Positions 17,585-26,205 of a stretch of 64,000 nucleotides of DNA are shown piece by piece. Positions within the stretch are counted from its first letter, which is position 1. Every line of letters starts with the position of its first letter. A program made the position numbers and the translations under genes. The stretch is from assembly GCF_006539865.1 (NCBI RefSeq), contig NZ_BJNV01000006.1, positions 1 through 64,000 of the forward strand. Direction: 5' to 3'. The notes under the pieces are model-generated. The model saw only the letters and a program-made list of their open reading frames with translations, did no database searches and was not told the DNA's origin. The stretch is from Zoogloea ramigera. GTDB taxonomy: Bacteria; Pseudomonadota; Gammaproteobacteria; Burkholderiales; Rhodocyclaceae.

Positions 17585-17609
17585 GTAAAGGCATGTAAAT
17601 GCGGGTAAA
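17585..17609 (+). promoter_or_regulatory. Triple perfect CpxR box before cpxR
   Basis: GTAAA occurs at 17585, 17595 and 17605, giving GTAAA-N5-GTAAA-N5-GTAAA with exact 10-base phasing. It lies 73 bases upstream of the response-regulator ATG and points to autoregulation and co-regulation of the divergent spy-like gene. Confidence 0.75.
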
Positions 17610-17681
17610 AGCTCCGCGCACGCTTTGGTACGCCGCGCGGCGGCTCGTATCATCGAGGCATTCCAGAAGGGCAGGTGCAGG

Positions 17682-18371
17682 ATGAACAAGGTTTTGCTGG
17701 TGGACGACGACGTGGAGCTGGTCTCGATGCTGCGGGAGTACATCGAGAGCGAGGGCTTCGCGGCGGACGCCGTGCACGACGGCGAGGCCGGCGTGGCGGC
17801 GGCTCTGTCGGGGCAGTACGCGATCGTCGTGCTGGACGTGATGATGCCGCGGGTGAACGGCATCGAGGCGCTGCGCCGCATCCGCGCCCACAGCCAGGTG
17901 CCGGTGCTGATGCTGACCGCCCGGGGCGACGATGTGGACCGCATCGTCGGCCTCGAGCTGGGTGCCGACGACTACGTGCCCAAACCCTGCACGCCCCGCG
18001 AGCTGGTGGCCCGGCTGCGGGCGATCCTGCGCCGCAGCGGCGAGCCTGCCGGCGCCGATGGTGCGGCCGGCCCGCTGAGCGTCGGCGCGCTGGTGATGTG
18101 GCCGCAGATGCGCCGCGCCCAGTGGCAGGGGCAACCGTTGGCGCTGACCAGCACCGAGTTCAACCTGCTCGAACTCCTCGCCCGCAACGCCGGCCGGGTG
18201 GTCGGCAAGCCGGAGCTCTCCGAGCAGGGCCTGGGGCGGCCGCTGGCCCGCTTCGACCGCAGCATTGACGTGCACCTGTCGAGCATCCGCCACAAGCTGG
18301 GGGTGCGCCCGGACGGCCGTTCGTGGATCGAGACGGTGCGCGGGCAGGGTTATCTGATGGTGCGCGAGTGA
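17682..18371 (+). CDS. cpxR: CpxR-like OmpR-family response regulator
   Basis: 229 residues. REC domain with the acidic pocket DDD at 8-10, phospho-acceptor Asp52 (LDVMMPR), Thr/Lys switch residues (LMLTARG, VPKPC), then an OmpR-type winged helix (ALTSTEFNLLELLARNAGRVV, DVHLSSIRHKLG, ETVRGQGYLM). The start is the ATG at 17682 with GCAGG upstream; upstream in-frame codons encode no REC sequence. The kinase gene follows after 10 bases. The nearby spy-like gene and three perfect CpxR boxes support the CpxR name over other OmpR members. Confidence 0.87.
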   Translation: MNKVLLVDDDVELVSMLREYIESEGFAADAVHDGEAGVAAALSGQYAIVVLDVMMPRVNGIEALRRIRAHSQVPVLMLTARGDDVDRIVGLELGADDYVPKPCTPRELVARLRAILRRSGEPAGADGAAGPLSVGALVMWPQMRRAQWQGQPLALTSTEFNLLELLARNAGRVVGKPELSEQGLGRPLARFDRSIDVHLSSIRHKLGVRPDGRSWIETVRGQGYLMVRE

Positions 18372-18381
18372 GGGCGGGGCG

Positions 18382-19773
18382 ATGAGGCTGGGGCGCCTTT
18401 TCTGGAAATTCTTCTTCGCGTTCTGGCTGGCGTTGATCCTGGCCGGCGCGGCGGTCGGCAGCGCGGTGTGGTGGCACCAGCAGGGCGAGCGCAGCCGCAT
18501 CGAGGCCGAGCGCGACTCGGCCCTGGCCGGCGGGCCGCGGGCGGCGATGACGGTGTCGGCCGCCGCCGCGGTGCTCGGCCACGGCGGCGTGCCGGCGCTG
18601 CGGGCGTGGCTCGCCGACTGGCCGCGGGAGCGCATGCCGCTGCTGCTCTATGTGGTGGACGGCGCGGGCCACGAACTGCTCGGGCGCGAGGTGTCGGAGG
18701 CGGTTGTCGCCGATGCCCGCCAGCGGGCCCGCTCGGCCGACCCGCGCCGGCCGGCCCGCCAGGTGACGACGGCCGACGGGCAGGCTCACCTGCTGTTTAT
18801 CCCCGCCGAGGCGGTGGGGCGCGACGTGCGTGGCTTCGGGCCACGCCACCCGCCGGAGCCGCCGGGCCTGTGGGCGCCGGTGTCGGTGGGGCTGGTGGCG
18901 AGCGTCTTCTTCAGTGCGCTGCTGGCCTGGTATCTGTCGAAACCTATCCGCAACCTGCGCTGGGCCTTCGGGGCGGTGGCCGAGGGGCGGCTGGAAACCC
19001 GGGTGCGGCCGCTGATGGGCAGCCGGCGCGACGAGATCGCCGACCTGGGCGGCGACTTCGACCGCATGGCCCAGCAGTTGCAGAGCCTGATCGGCGCCCA
19101 GCGCCGCCTGCTCCACGACGTCTCCCACGAGCTGCGCTCGCCCCTGGCCCGCCTGCAGGCCGCCATCGGCCTGATGCGCCAGGACCCGTCGCGCCTCGAG
19201 GCCAGCATCGAGCGCATCGAGCGCGAGACCGGCCGGGTGGACGAGCTGGTCGGCCAGCTGCTCACGCTGGCCCGCCTGGAGGCCGGCAGCCGCGACATGC
19301 ACGAGGAGCAGGTGGATCTGGTCGACCTGGCCGCGGCGATCGCCGACGACGCCGGCTTCGAGGCCGAGAGTCTGGGCCGCAGCCTGCGCTTCGACGGCCA
19401 CGGCGAGGCCCCGGCGCCGGTGCGCGTCGAGCAGATCCAGCGCGCCTTCGACAACGTGATCCGCAACGCCCTGAAGTTCACGCCGCCCGGCACCGGCGTT
19501 GACGTGCGGGCCGCGGCGGGCGAGGGCGGCTTCGTGCTGCGGGTGGAAGACCGCGGCCCGGGCGTTGCCGAGGCCGACCTCGAGGCGATCTTCGAGCCCT
19601 TCCATCGGGGCGGCAACGGCCACACCACCGGCGGCTTCGGGCTCGGGCTGGCCATCGCGCGGCGGGCGGTGCAGGCCCACGGCGGGCGCATCCAGGCCAG
19701 CAACCGGGCTGGCGGCGGGCTGTGCGTCGAGATTTTTCTGCCCCTTGTGCCTGCTGCGCTGCAAAAGGATTGA
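18382..19773 (+). CDS. cpxA: CpxA-like envelope-stress sensor histidine kinase
   Basis: 463 residues. First membrane helix near residues 8-30, periplasmic sensor to about 168, second helix (LVASVFFSALLAWYL), HAMP (SKPIRNLRWAFGAVAEGRLE), HisKA with His249 in HDVSHELRSPL, and HATPase_c with N box (NVIRNALKF), G1 (EDRGPGV), F (FEPFHRG) and G2 (GFGLGLAI). It autophosphorylates and passes phosphate to the adjacent regulator. The SKPIRxLR and FDRMAxQLQ segments are typical of CpxA. Its stop codon overlaps the -35 element of the 4.5S RNA promoter. Confidence 0.87.
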   Translation: MRLGRLFWKFFFAFWLALILAGAAVGSAVWWHQQGERSRIEAERDSALAGGPRAAMTVSAAAAVLGHGGVPALRAWLADWPRERMPLLLYVVDGAGHELLGREVSEAVVADARQRARSADPRRPARQVTTADGQAHLLFIPAEAVGRDVRGFGPRHPPEPPGLWAPVSVGLVASVFFSALLAWYLSKPIRNLRWAFGAVAEGRLETRVRPLMGSRRDEIADLGGDFDRMAQQLQSLIGAQRRLLHDVSHELRSPLARLQAAIGLMRQDPSRLEASIERIERETGRVDELVGQLLTLARLEAGSRDMHEEQVDLVDLAAAIADDAGFEAESLGRSLRFDGHGEAPAPVRVEQIQRAFDNVIRNALKFTPPGTGVDVRAAAGEGGFVLRVEDRGPGVAEADLEAIFEPFHRGGNGHTTGGFGLGLAIARRAVQAHGGRIQASNRAGGGLCVEIFLPLVPAALQKD

Positions 19774-19800
19774 CCCCCGGCCGGGGCAAGCTGTTAGAAT
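19770..19800 (+). promoter_or_regulatory. Promoter of 4.5S RNA, overlapping the cpxA stop
   Basis: TTGACC at 19770-19775 and TAGAAT at 19795-19800 with a 19-base spacer. The predicted start, about 19807, matches the 5' end of the SRP RNA. The TGA stop of the kinase gene lies inside the -35 box. Confidence 0.65.
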
Positions 19801-19807
19801 CCGCGCC

Positions 19808-19908
<101 letters not shown>

Positions 19909-19917
19909 CTCATTCAG

Positions 19918-19951
19918 AAATGGGCGCCCATCGTGGCGCCCATTTCATTTT
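19918..19951 (+). terminator. Rho-independent terminator of ffs
   Basis: AAATGGGCGCC (19918-19928) and GGCGCCCATTT (19935-19945) form an 11-bp stem with a 6-base loop, followed by CATTTTG. It separates ffs from dnaX. Confidence 0.85.
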
Positions 19952-20008
19952 GTGCGCCGCCACCGGGCGCGATTGCTGCCGGGCGCGTCTCGGCCGGCGC
20001 CGGCCTGT

Positions 20009-20014
20009 TAGAAT
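20009..20014 (+). promoter_or_regulatory. -10 element directly before dnaX (leaderless candidate)
   Basis: TAGAAT ends seven bases before the ATG of dnaX, in the same CTGTTAGAATCC context as the ffs promoter. No ribosome site precedes the ATG. If used, transcription would start on or next to the A of the ATG. A good -35 box is not visible at 17 bases. Confidence 0.45.
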
Positions 20015-20020
20015 CCCGCC

Positions 20021-22045
20021 ATGGCTTATCAAGTACTTGCCCGCAAGTGGCGCCCGCGCAGCTTCGAGACACTCGTCGGGCAGGAGCACGTGGTGCGTGC
20101 CCTGACCCACGCGCTGTCCACCGGCCGCCTGCACCACGCTTATCTGTTCACCGGCACCCGCGGGGTCGGCAAGACCACCATCTCGCGCATCCTCGCCAAG
20201 GCCCTCAACTGCGAGACCGGTGTCACCCCGACGCCGTGCAACCAGTGCGCGGCCTGCACCGCGATCGACGCCGACCGCTTCCCCGACTACGTCGAGATGG
20301 ACGCCGCCTCCAACCGCGGCGTCGACGACATGGCCGCGCTGCTCGACCAGGCGGTGTATGCGCCGGTGCAGGGTCGCTACAAGGTCTACATGATCGACGA
20401 AGTGCACATGCTCACCGGGCATGCCTTCAACGCCATGCTGAAGACCCTCGAGGAGCCGCCCGAGCACGTCAAGTTCATCATCGCCACCACCGACCCGCAA
20501 AAGATCCCGGTCACGGTGCTGTCGCGCTGCCTGCAGTTCAACCTCAAGCAGATGCCGCCGGGGCACATCGTCAGCCACCTCACGCGGCTGCTCGAGGCCG
20601 AGGCGGTGCCCTTCGAGCCGGGCGCGCTGCGTCACATCGCCAAGGCCGCCAGCGGCTCGATGCGCGATTCGTTATCGCTGCTCGACCAGGCCATCGCCCA
20701 CGGCGCCGGCAAAGTGGAGGAGCAGGCCGTCCAGGACATGCTCGGCTCCGTCGGCGACGACCACCTGTATGCGGTGCTCGACGCCCTGCGCGCCAACGAC
20801 GTGCAGGCCCTGATGAGCGCCGTCGACGCCATGGAGGCGCGCAGCCTGTCCTTCGAGTCGGCGCTGCAGGCCCTCGCCAGCCTGCTCCACCGCATCGCCC
20901 TGGCCCAGCTCGCGCCGGCGGCCATCGCCGACGAGTTCGAGGCCGCACGGCTGGCGCCCTATGTCGAGGCCTTCGACGCCGAGTTCCTGCAGCTGGCCTA
21001 CCAGATCGCCATCCACGGCCGCGACGAGCTGCCCCTGGCCCCCGACGAGGCCACCGGCTTCTCGATGACCCTGCTGCGCCTGTTCGCCTTCCGCCCGACC
21101 CAGCCGGCCGCCCTCGGTGGCGTGCTGGCCGGTGGGGGCGGCGACGGCCAGGCCCGGCCGCTGCCGGCCGCTGCGCCCCGCCCGGTTGCGCCGGCGCCCG
21201 CTGCCGCGCCTCGCCCGGCTCCGGTTGCTGGTCCGGTGAATGCCGCTCCGGTCGCCAAGCCCCAACCCAAGCCCGAACCGGAGGCCCCGCGCCCTGCGCC
21301 GATGGAGGCGCGGGCGCCTGAGCCGGTTCCGGCCCCGGTCGCCGCAGCGCCCACTCAAGCAGCGCCGCCAGCGCCGGTGCATGTACCGCCGCCTGCGCCG
21401 GCCAAGGCCAGCGAGCCCGACTACGGCAGCAGCGTGCCGCCCTGGGAAGACCTGCCGCCGGAGGCCCACGAGAGCCTGGACGCGCCGGTGCGTCGTTCGC
21501 CCGAGCCGCCTTCTGTAGCAGCGACCATCCCCGAATCGTTCGCGTCTGAGCCCGCCGCGGCACCGCCTGCGCCTGCTCCCGTCAGCGTGGCGCCGGTCCT
21601 TGCCGCAGCGGCTTCCGAAGCGCCCGTGCCGGCTGCCGCCGATTCCGGCGAACCCTTGCCCGCCGACATCGACTGGCACGCCCTGCAGGAGCAGATCGGC
21701 CTTGGCGGCTTCAACCTGCAGCTCGCCCAGCACAGCGAGCTCGTCAGCGTCGAAGGCCGGCTCTTCAAGCTGCGTCTCGCCAATGACCAGCGCCACCTGC
21801 TGCAGATCAACCGCAGCGGCCCCGAGAAGCTCCAGGAGGCCTTGTCGGCCCATTTCGGCTTCCCGGTGCGGGTCGCCATCGAGGTGGGCGAGATCGCCAC
21901 CGTCACGCCGGCCCAGCGCAACCAGGCCGAAAAAACCGAGCGCCACGCCGCCGCGGTCGTCGCCCTCGAGCAGGACCCCTTCGTGCGCGAGCTCATCGCG
22001 CGCTTCGATGCGACGCTGGAAGTGGCGTCGGTCAAACCCCTCTGA
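20021..22045 (+). CDS. dnaX: DNA polymerase III tau/gamma subunit
   Basis: 674 residues. AAA+ clamp-loader ATPase: Walker [10 protein letters not shown] with Lys51, zinc cysteines C64, C73, C76, C79 at the same numbers as in E. coli, Walker [12 protein letters not shown] sensor 1 (LSRCLQF). Domain III follows, then a long Ala/Pro-rich linker (about 365-545) and a C-terminal tau domain (about 550-674) for polymerase and helicase contact. The only A6 run (near 21928) is close to the 3' end, so E. coli-style frameshifting to make gamma is unlikely here. It is first in dnaX-ybaB-recR, a conserved order. Confidence 0.96.
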   Translation: MAYQVLARKWRPRSFETLVGQEHVVRALTHALSTGRLHHAYLFTGTRGVGKTTISRILAKALNCETGVTPTPCNQCAACTAIDADRFPDYVEMDAASNRGVDDMAALLDQAVYAPVQGRYKVYMIDEVHMLTGHAFNAMLKTLEEPPEHVKFIIATTDPQKIPVTVLSRCLQFNLKQMPPGHIVSHLTRLLEAEAVPFEPGALRHIAKAASGSMRDSLSLLDQAIAHGAGKVEEQAVQDMLGSVGDDHLYAVLDALRANDVQALMSAVDAMEARSLSFESALQALASLLHRIALAQLAPAAIADEFEAARLAPYVEAFDAEFLQLAYQIAIHGRDELPLAPDEATGFSMTLLRLFAFRPTQPAALGGVLAGGGGDGQARPLPAAAPRPVAPAPAAAPRPAPVAGPVNAAPVAKPQPKPEPEAPRPAPMEARAPEPVPAPVAAAPTQAAPPAPVHVPPPAPAKASEPDYGSSVPPWEDLPPEAHESLDAPVRRSPEPPSVAATIPESFASEPAAAPPAPAPVSVAPVLAAAASEAPVPAAADSGEPLPADIDWHALQEQIGLGGFNLQLAQHSELVSVEGRLFKLRLANDQRHLLQINRSGPEKLQEALSAHFGFPVRVAIEVGEIATVTPAQRNQAEKTERHAAAVVALEQDPFVRELIARFDATLEVASVKPL

Positions 22046-22086
22046 TTCCCTTTGAATCTCACCCAACCCATCCGGAGAACAGCACC

Positions 22087-22410
22087 ATGATGAAAGGCGG
22101 CATCGCCGGCCTGATGAAACAGGCCCAGCAAATGCAGGACAACATGAAGAAGATGCAGGACAGCCTCGGCAGCATCGAGGTTGAAGGGCAGTCCGGCGCC
22201 GGCATGGTCAAGGTCACCATGACCTGCAAGCACGATGTGCGCCGCATCGCCATCGACCCGTCGGTGATGGACGACAAGGAAATGCTCGAAGACCTGGTCG
22301 CCGCCGCCGTGAACGACGCCGTGCGCCGCGTCGAATCCACCACCCAGGAAAAGATGTCCGGCTTCACCGCCGGCCTCAACCTGCCCCCCGGCTTCAAGAT
22401 GCCCTTCTGA
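22087..22410 (+). CDS. ybaB: YbaB/EbfC nucleoid-associated protein
   Basis: 107-residue DNA-binding dimer. It shows the Met/Gln-rich N-terminal helix ([17 protein letters not shown]), the core [20 protein letters not shown] and the C-terminal [12 protein letters not shown] tail seen in the family. CCGGAG lies 10 bases upstream of the first of two adjacent ATGs (22087 and 22090). It sits between dnaX and recR, the classic arrangement. Confidence 0.95.
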   Translation: MMKGGIAGLMKQAQQMQDNMKKMQDSLGSIEVEGQSGAGMVKVTMTCKHDVRRIAIDPSVMDDKEMLEDLVAAAVNDAVRRVESTTQEKMSGFTAGLNLPPGFKMPF

Positions 22411-22430
22411 GGCCCTGACGGCAGCCCCGC

Positions 22431-23027
22431 GTGAGCACCCCTTCCAGCCTCGACGTCCTCATCGAGGCCCTGCGCTGCCTGCCCGGCGTCGGGCCCAAGT
22501 CGGCCCAGCGCATGGCCTTCCATCTGCTGCAGCGGGACCAGCGGGGCGCCGCGCGGCTGGCCACGGCCCTCGGCCACGCGCTCGAGGTGCTGCGCCACTG
22601 CTCGCGCTGCAACACCTTCTGTGAAGACGAGGTCTGCGCCCGCTGCGCCAGCCCCCAGCGCGACGCAAGCCAGTTGTGCGTCGTCGAAATGCCCTCCGAC
22701 CTGGCGATGCTCGAGCAGACCCACAGCTACCACGGCCTCTATTACGTGCTGATGGGCCGCCTGTCGCCCCTCGACGGCATCGGCCCGCGGGAGCTCGGGC
22801 TCGAGAAGTTCCTCGGCCGCGCCTGCGACGGGGCGGTGCAGGAGGTCATCCTCGCCACCAACTTCACCAACGAGGGCGAGGCCACCGCCCACATGATCTC
22901 CGAGCTCCTCAAGAGCCGCGGCATCAAGGTGAGCCGCATCGCCCGCGGCATCCCGGTGGGCGGCGAGCTCGAACACACCGATTCGGGCACCATCGCCCAG
23001 GCGCTGGTCGAGCGCCGTTCCCTCTGA
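22431..23027 (+). CDS. recR: Recombination mediator RecR
   Basis: 198 residues, the usual length. Helix-hairpin-helix ([14 protein letters not shown]), C4 zinc finger ([16 protein letters not shown]), Toprim domain ([35 protein letters not shown]) and the C-terminal Walker B-like region. It works with RecO and RecF to load RecA at gaps. The start is a GTG 20 bases after the ybaB stop. Confidence 0.96.
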   Translation: MSTPSSLDVLIEALRCLPGVGPKSAQRMAFHLLQRDQRGAARLATALGHALEVLRHCSRCNTFCEDEVCARCASPQRDASQLCVVEMPSDLAMLEQTHSYHGLYYVLMGRLSPLDGIGPRELGLEKFLGRACDGAVQEVILATNFTNEGEATAHMISELLKSRGIKVSRIARGIPVGGELEHTDSGTIAQALVERRSL

Positions 23028-23049
23028 GCCCCAAGCGGGCCTTCCCGGC

Positions 23050-24249
23050 ATGAACACTCCATCGAAGCCCCTCGCCGGCGTCAAGGTGCTGGAACTCGGC
23101 ACATTGATCGCCGGCCCCTTCTGCACGCGCATCCTGGCCGAGTTCGGCGCCGAGGTGATCAAGGTCGAGTCGCCCGACGGCGGCGACCCGCTGCGCCAGT
23201 GGCGCAAGCTCCACGAGGGTACGTCGCTGTGGTGGTCGGTGCAGGCCCGCAACAAGAAGTCGATCACCGCCAACCTCAAGCACCCCGAGGGCCTCGCCGT
23301 CGTGCGTCGGCTGGCCGAAGCGGCCGACATCGTCGTCGAGAACTTCCGCCCCGGCGTGCTCGACAAGCTCGGCCTCGGCTGGGATGCGCTGTCGGCGGCC
23401 AACCCCGGCCTGGTGATGGTGCGCCTGTCGGGCTTCGGCCAGACCGGGCCGTACCGCGAGCGGCCAGGTTTCGGGGCGATCGGCGAGTCGATGGGCGGGC
23501 TGCGCTACATCACCGGCTTCCCCGACCGGCCGCCGGTGCGCACCGGCATCTCCATCGGCGATTCCATCGCGGCCCTGTGGGCGGCCATCGGCGCACTCAT
23601 GGCCCTGCGCCACCGCGAGGTGAACGGCGGGGTAGGGCAGGTGGTGGACGTGGCCCTCTACGAGGCAGTGTTTGCGATGATGGAGAGCATGGTGCCGGAG
23701 TTCGACGTGGCCGGCTTCGTGCGCGAACGCACCGGCAACGTGATGCCCGGCATCACCCCGTCCAACACCCACACCACCCGCGACGGCCGCCACATCATCA
23801 TCGGCGGCAACGGCGACGCGATCTTCGTGCGCCTGATGCGGGCCATCGGCCGCCACGACCTGGCCGACGACCCGCAGCTCGCCAGCAACGCCGGCCGCGA
23901 CGCCCGCGCCGCCGAGCTCTACGCCGCCATCGACGCCTGGGTCGCGGCCCACGACAGTGACGCGGTGCTGGCCGCGATGGAAGCCGCCGAAGTGCCGGCC
24001 AGCGCGATCTACTCGGTCGCCGACATGTTCCGCGACGCCCAGTTTGCCGCCCGCGGCATGTTCGAGTCGGCGACCCTGCCCGACGGCACGCCGATCCATC
24101 TCCCCGGCATCGTGCCCAAGCTGGCCGAGACCCCCGGCGGCACCGAGTGGCTGGGCCCCAAGCTGGGCGAGCACACCAGCGAGATCCTCGCCGGGCTCGG
24201 CTTCAGTGCGGAGGAGATCATCGCGCTACGTGAAAAAGGCGCAATCTGA
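23050..24249 (+). CDS. CaiB/BaiF family (type III) CoA-transferase
   Basis: 399 residues. Opens with PLAGVKVLELGTLIAGPFCTRILAEFGAEVIKVE, the hallmark CoA-binding fold of family III CoA-transferases, then RNKKSITANLKHPEG, ENFRPGVLDKLGLG, LSGFGQTGPY and VDVALYEAVF, the segment that carries the catalytic carboxylate. Such enzymes move CoA between organic acids, for example formyl-, succinyl-, benzylsuccinyl- or carnitine-CoA. The substrate cannot be told from sequence or from the neighbours (recR, galE). The start follows recR by 22 bases. Confidence 0.88.
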   Translation: MNTPSKPLAGVKVLELGTLIAGPFCTRILAEFGAEVIKVESPDGGDPLRQWRKLHEGTSLWWSVQARNKKSITANLKHPEGLAVVRRLAEAADIVVENFRPGVLDKLGLGWDALSAANPGLVMVRLSGFGQTGPYRERPGFGAIGESMGGLRYITGFPDRPPVRTGISIGDSIAALWAAIGALMALRHREVNGGVGQVVDVALYEAVFAMMESMVPEFDVAGFVRERTGNVMPGITPSNTHTTRDGRHIIIGGNGDAIFVRLMRAIGRHDLADDPQLASNAGRDARAAELYAAIDAWVAAHDSDAVLAAMEAAEVPASAIYSVADMFRDAQFAARGMFESATLPDGTPIHLPGIVPKLAETPGGTEWLGPKLGEHTSEILAGLGFSAEEIIALREKGAI

Positions 24250-24321
24250 GCGCTGCCCGGGGGCGGGGCGGGCGTGAGGCGCGCTATCATGCTGCCGTCC
24301 TTTGACTGTCCGGATCACACC

Positions 24322-25341
24322 ATGCCCACGATTCTCGTCACCGGCGGCGCCGGTTACATCGGCTCCCACACCTGCGTCGAACTCCTCGCCGCGGGCTACG
24401 AGGTGCTCGTCGTCGATAACTTCAGCAACAGCAAGCCCGAGGCCCTGCGCCGCGTCGAGGAGATCGCCGGGCGCAAGCTCGGCGCCTTCTACCGCGCCGA
24501 CATCCGCGACAAGGCCGCGCTGCGCGAGATCTTCAAGGCCCACGCCATCGACGCGGTGATCCACTTCGCGGCCCTCAAGGCGGTCGGCGAGTCGGTGGCC
24601 AAGCCGCTCATGTACTACGACAACAACATCGCCGGCACCGTGGCGCTGGCCGAGGTGATGGCCGAGGCGGGCGTCAAGTCGCTGGTCTTCAGCTCGTCGG
24701 CCACCGTGTATGGCGACCCGGCCAGCGTGCCGATCCGCGAGGACTTCCCCACTGGCCCGACCAATCCGTATGGCCGCACCAAGTGGATGATGGAGTTCGT
24801 GCTGTCCGACCTGGCCGCTGCCGACCCCGAATGGCGGGTGGCGCTGCTGCGCTACTTCAACCCGGTGGGCGCCCACGCCAGCGGCCGCATCGGCGAAGAC
24901 CCGAATGGCCTGCCCAACAACCTGATGCCCTACGTGAGCCAGGTGGCGGTGGGGCGCCTGCCCCAGTTGCGCGTCTTTGGTGGCGATTACCCGACAAGCG
25001 ACGGCACCGGCGTGCGCGACTACATCCACGTGGTGGACCTCGCCGTCGGCCACGTGGCCGCGGTGCGCCGCCTCACCGAGCGCCCCGGGGTGCTCACCGT
25101 CAACCTCGGCACCGGCCGCGGCTACAGCGTCATCGAGGTGGTCAAGGCCTTCGAAAAGGCCAGCGGCCGCCCGGTGCCCTACGAGATCGTGGCCCGCCGC
25201 CCCGGCGATGTGGCCCAGTGTTACGCCGAACCGGGCCTCGCCGAGCGTGAGCTGGGCTGGCGCGCCCAGCGGGGCATCGACGAGATGTGCGCCGACGCCT
25301 GGCGCTGGCAGAGCGCCAACCCGGAGGGTTACCCCGATTGA
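24322..25341 (+). CDS. galE: UDP-glucose 4-epimerase
   Basis: 339 residues. Extended SDR: NAD-binding GGAGYIGS at residues 8-15, SSSATVYG with the catalytic Ser/Thr, the YGRTK catalytic pair (Tyr-x-x-x-Lys), then substrate residues in [10 protein letters not shown] and [11 protein letters not shown]. It interconverts UDP-glucose and UDP-galactose for surface polysaccharide. The ATG at 24322 was chosen because the Rossmann fold starts right after it; a possible TATCAT -10 box lies at 24285-24290. The next gene starts within its stop codon. Confidence 0.95.
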   Translation: MPTILVTGGAGYIGSHTCVELLAAGYEVLVVDNFSNSKPEALRRVEEIAGRKLGAFYRADIRDKAALREIFKAHAIDAVIHFAALKAVGESVAKPLMYYDNNIAGTVALAEVMAEAGVKSLVFSSSATVYGDPASVPIREDFPTGPTNPYGRTKWMMEFVLSDLAAADPEWRVALLRYFNPVGAHASGRIGEDPNGLPNNLMPYVSQVAVGRLPQLRVFGGDYPTSDGTGVRDYIHVVDLAVGHVAAVRRLTERPGVLTVNLGTGRGYSVIEVVKAFEKASGRPVPYEIVARRPGDVAQCYAEPGLAERELGWRAQRGIDEMCADAWRWQSANPEGYPD

Positions 25342-25724
25342 GCGCCGATCTTCCCCCCAGTGACGCCCTCAACGTGCTGGGCGGCCCGCTCCTCGCCTGC
25401 AGTTACGACCCGCTGACCGGCTGGATGCGCACCGGCTGCTGCGAGGCCGACGCCCAGGATATCGGCCGCCACCACGTCTGCGTGAAGGTGACCGAGGCCT
25501 TCCTCGAGTTCAGCAAGCTGCGGGGCAACGACCTGTCCACGCCGCGGCCCGAGTACCGCTTCGCCGGCCTCAAGCCCGGCGACCGCTGGTGCCTGTGCGC
25601 GCTGCGCTGGCGCGAGGCCTGGGAGGCCGGCGTCGCCCCGCCGGTGGTGCTGGCCGCCACCCACATGGACGCCCTCGAGGTCATCCCCTTCTCGGCGCTG
25701 AAGCGTCACGCCTACGAAGGCTGA
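25338..25724 (+). CDS. DUF2237 family protein
   Basis: 128 residues from a TTG start. Recognisable DUF2237 features: [24 protein letters not shown] near the start, [38 protein letters not shown], and [16 protein letters not shown]. Conserved cysteines suggest a metal or redox role, but the function is not known. GGAGG at 25323-25327 is 10 bases before the TTG at 25338, which overlaps the galE TGA, so translation is probably coupled. An upstream ATG at 25287 would need a 55-base overlap and has no better ribosome site. Confidence 0.82.
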   Translation: MSADLPPSDALNVLGGPLLACSYDPLTGWMRTGCCEADAQDIGRHHVCVKVTEAFLEFSKLRGNDLSTPRPEYRFAGLKPGDRWCLCALRWREAWEAGVAPPVVLAATHMDALEVIPFSALKRHAYEG

Positions 25725-25794
25725 AGTCGCGCCCGCCCGGCTTCGAGCTTCCCATTCCACCGTCCGTGCCGAACGGCCCCGGGCCGCTCCGAGC

Positions 25795-26205
25795 GCTCCT
25801 GCGATCCCCTCGGGGGCGGAAGTGTCGCGTGGTGGCGCTGCCGGGGGCCGTCCTCGCAGGAACGCGCCGGGCCGTCCCAAGCGTTTCTGCGACCCCTCGG
25901 GGGCGGAAGTATCGCGTGGTGGCGCTGCCGGGGGCCGTCCTCGCAGGAACGCGCCGGGCCGTCCCAAGCGTTTCTGCCACCCCCTCGGGGGGGGAAGTGT
26001 CGCGTGGTGGCGCTGCAGGGGGCCGTCCTCGCAGGAACGCGCCGGGCCGCCCCAAGCGTTTCTGCGACCCCCTCGGGGGGCGGAAGTATCGCGTGGTGGC
26101 GCTGCCGGGGGCCGTCCTCGCAGGAATGCGCCGGGCCGTCCCAAGCGTTTCTGCGACCCCCTCGGGGGGTGGAAGTGTCGCGCAGCGGCACTGCCGGGGG
26201 GCCGT
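25795..26205. repeat. GC-rich tandem repeat array, five units of 87-89 bp
   Basis: The landmark GGAAGT recurs at 25818, 25905, 25993, 26082 and 26171 (steps of 87, 88, 89, 89). Each unit holds a short palindrome around CCCCTCGGGGG, then TCGCGTGGTGGCGCTG, a CCGTCCTCGCAGGAA segment and CCCAAGCGTTTCTGC. A degenerate half unit precedes it from about 25765. Units alternate GGAAGTG / GGAAGTA. The array fills the space between the convergent DUF2237 gene and dacB and touches the dacB stop. Open frames across it are repeat artefacts. Confidence 0.93.

Noticed and set aside
21920-21940. Programmed frameshift site for DnaX gamma
   Set aside because: The A6 run lies near the 3' end of dnaX, where a shift would not make a gamma-sized product, and no stimulating hairpin or ribosome-like upstream site is seen.
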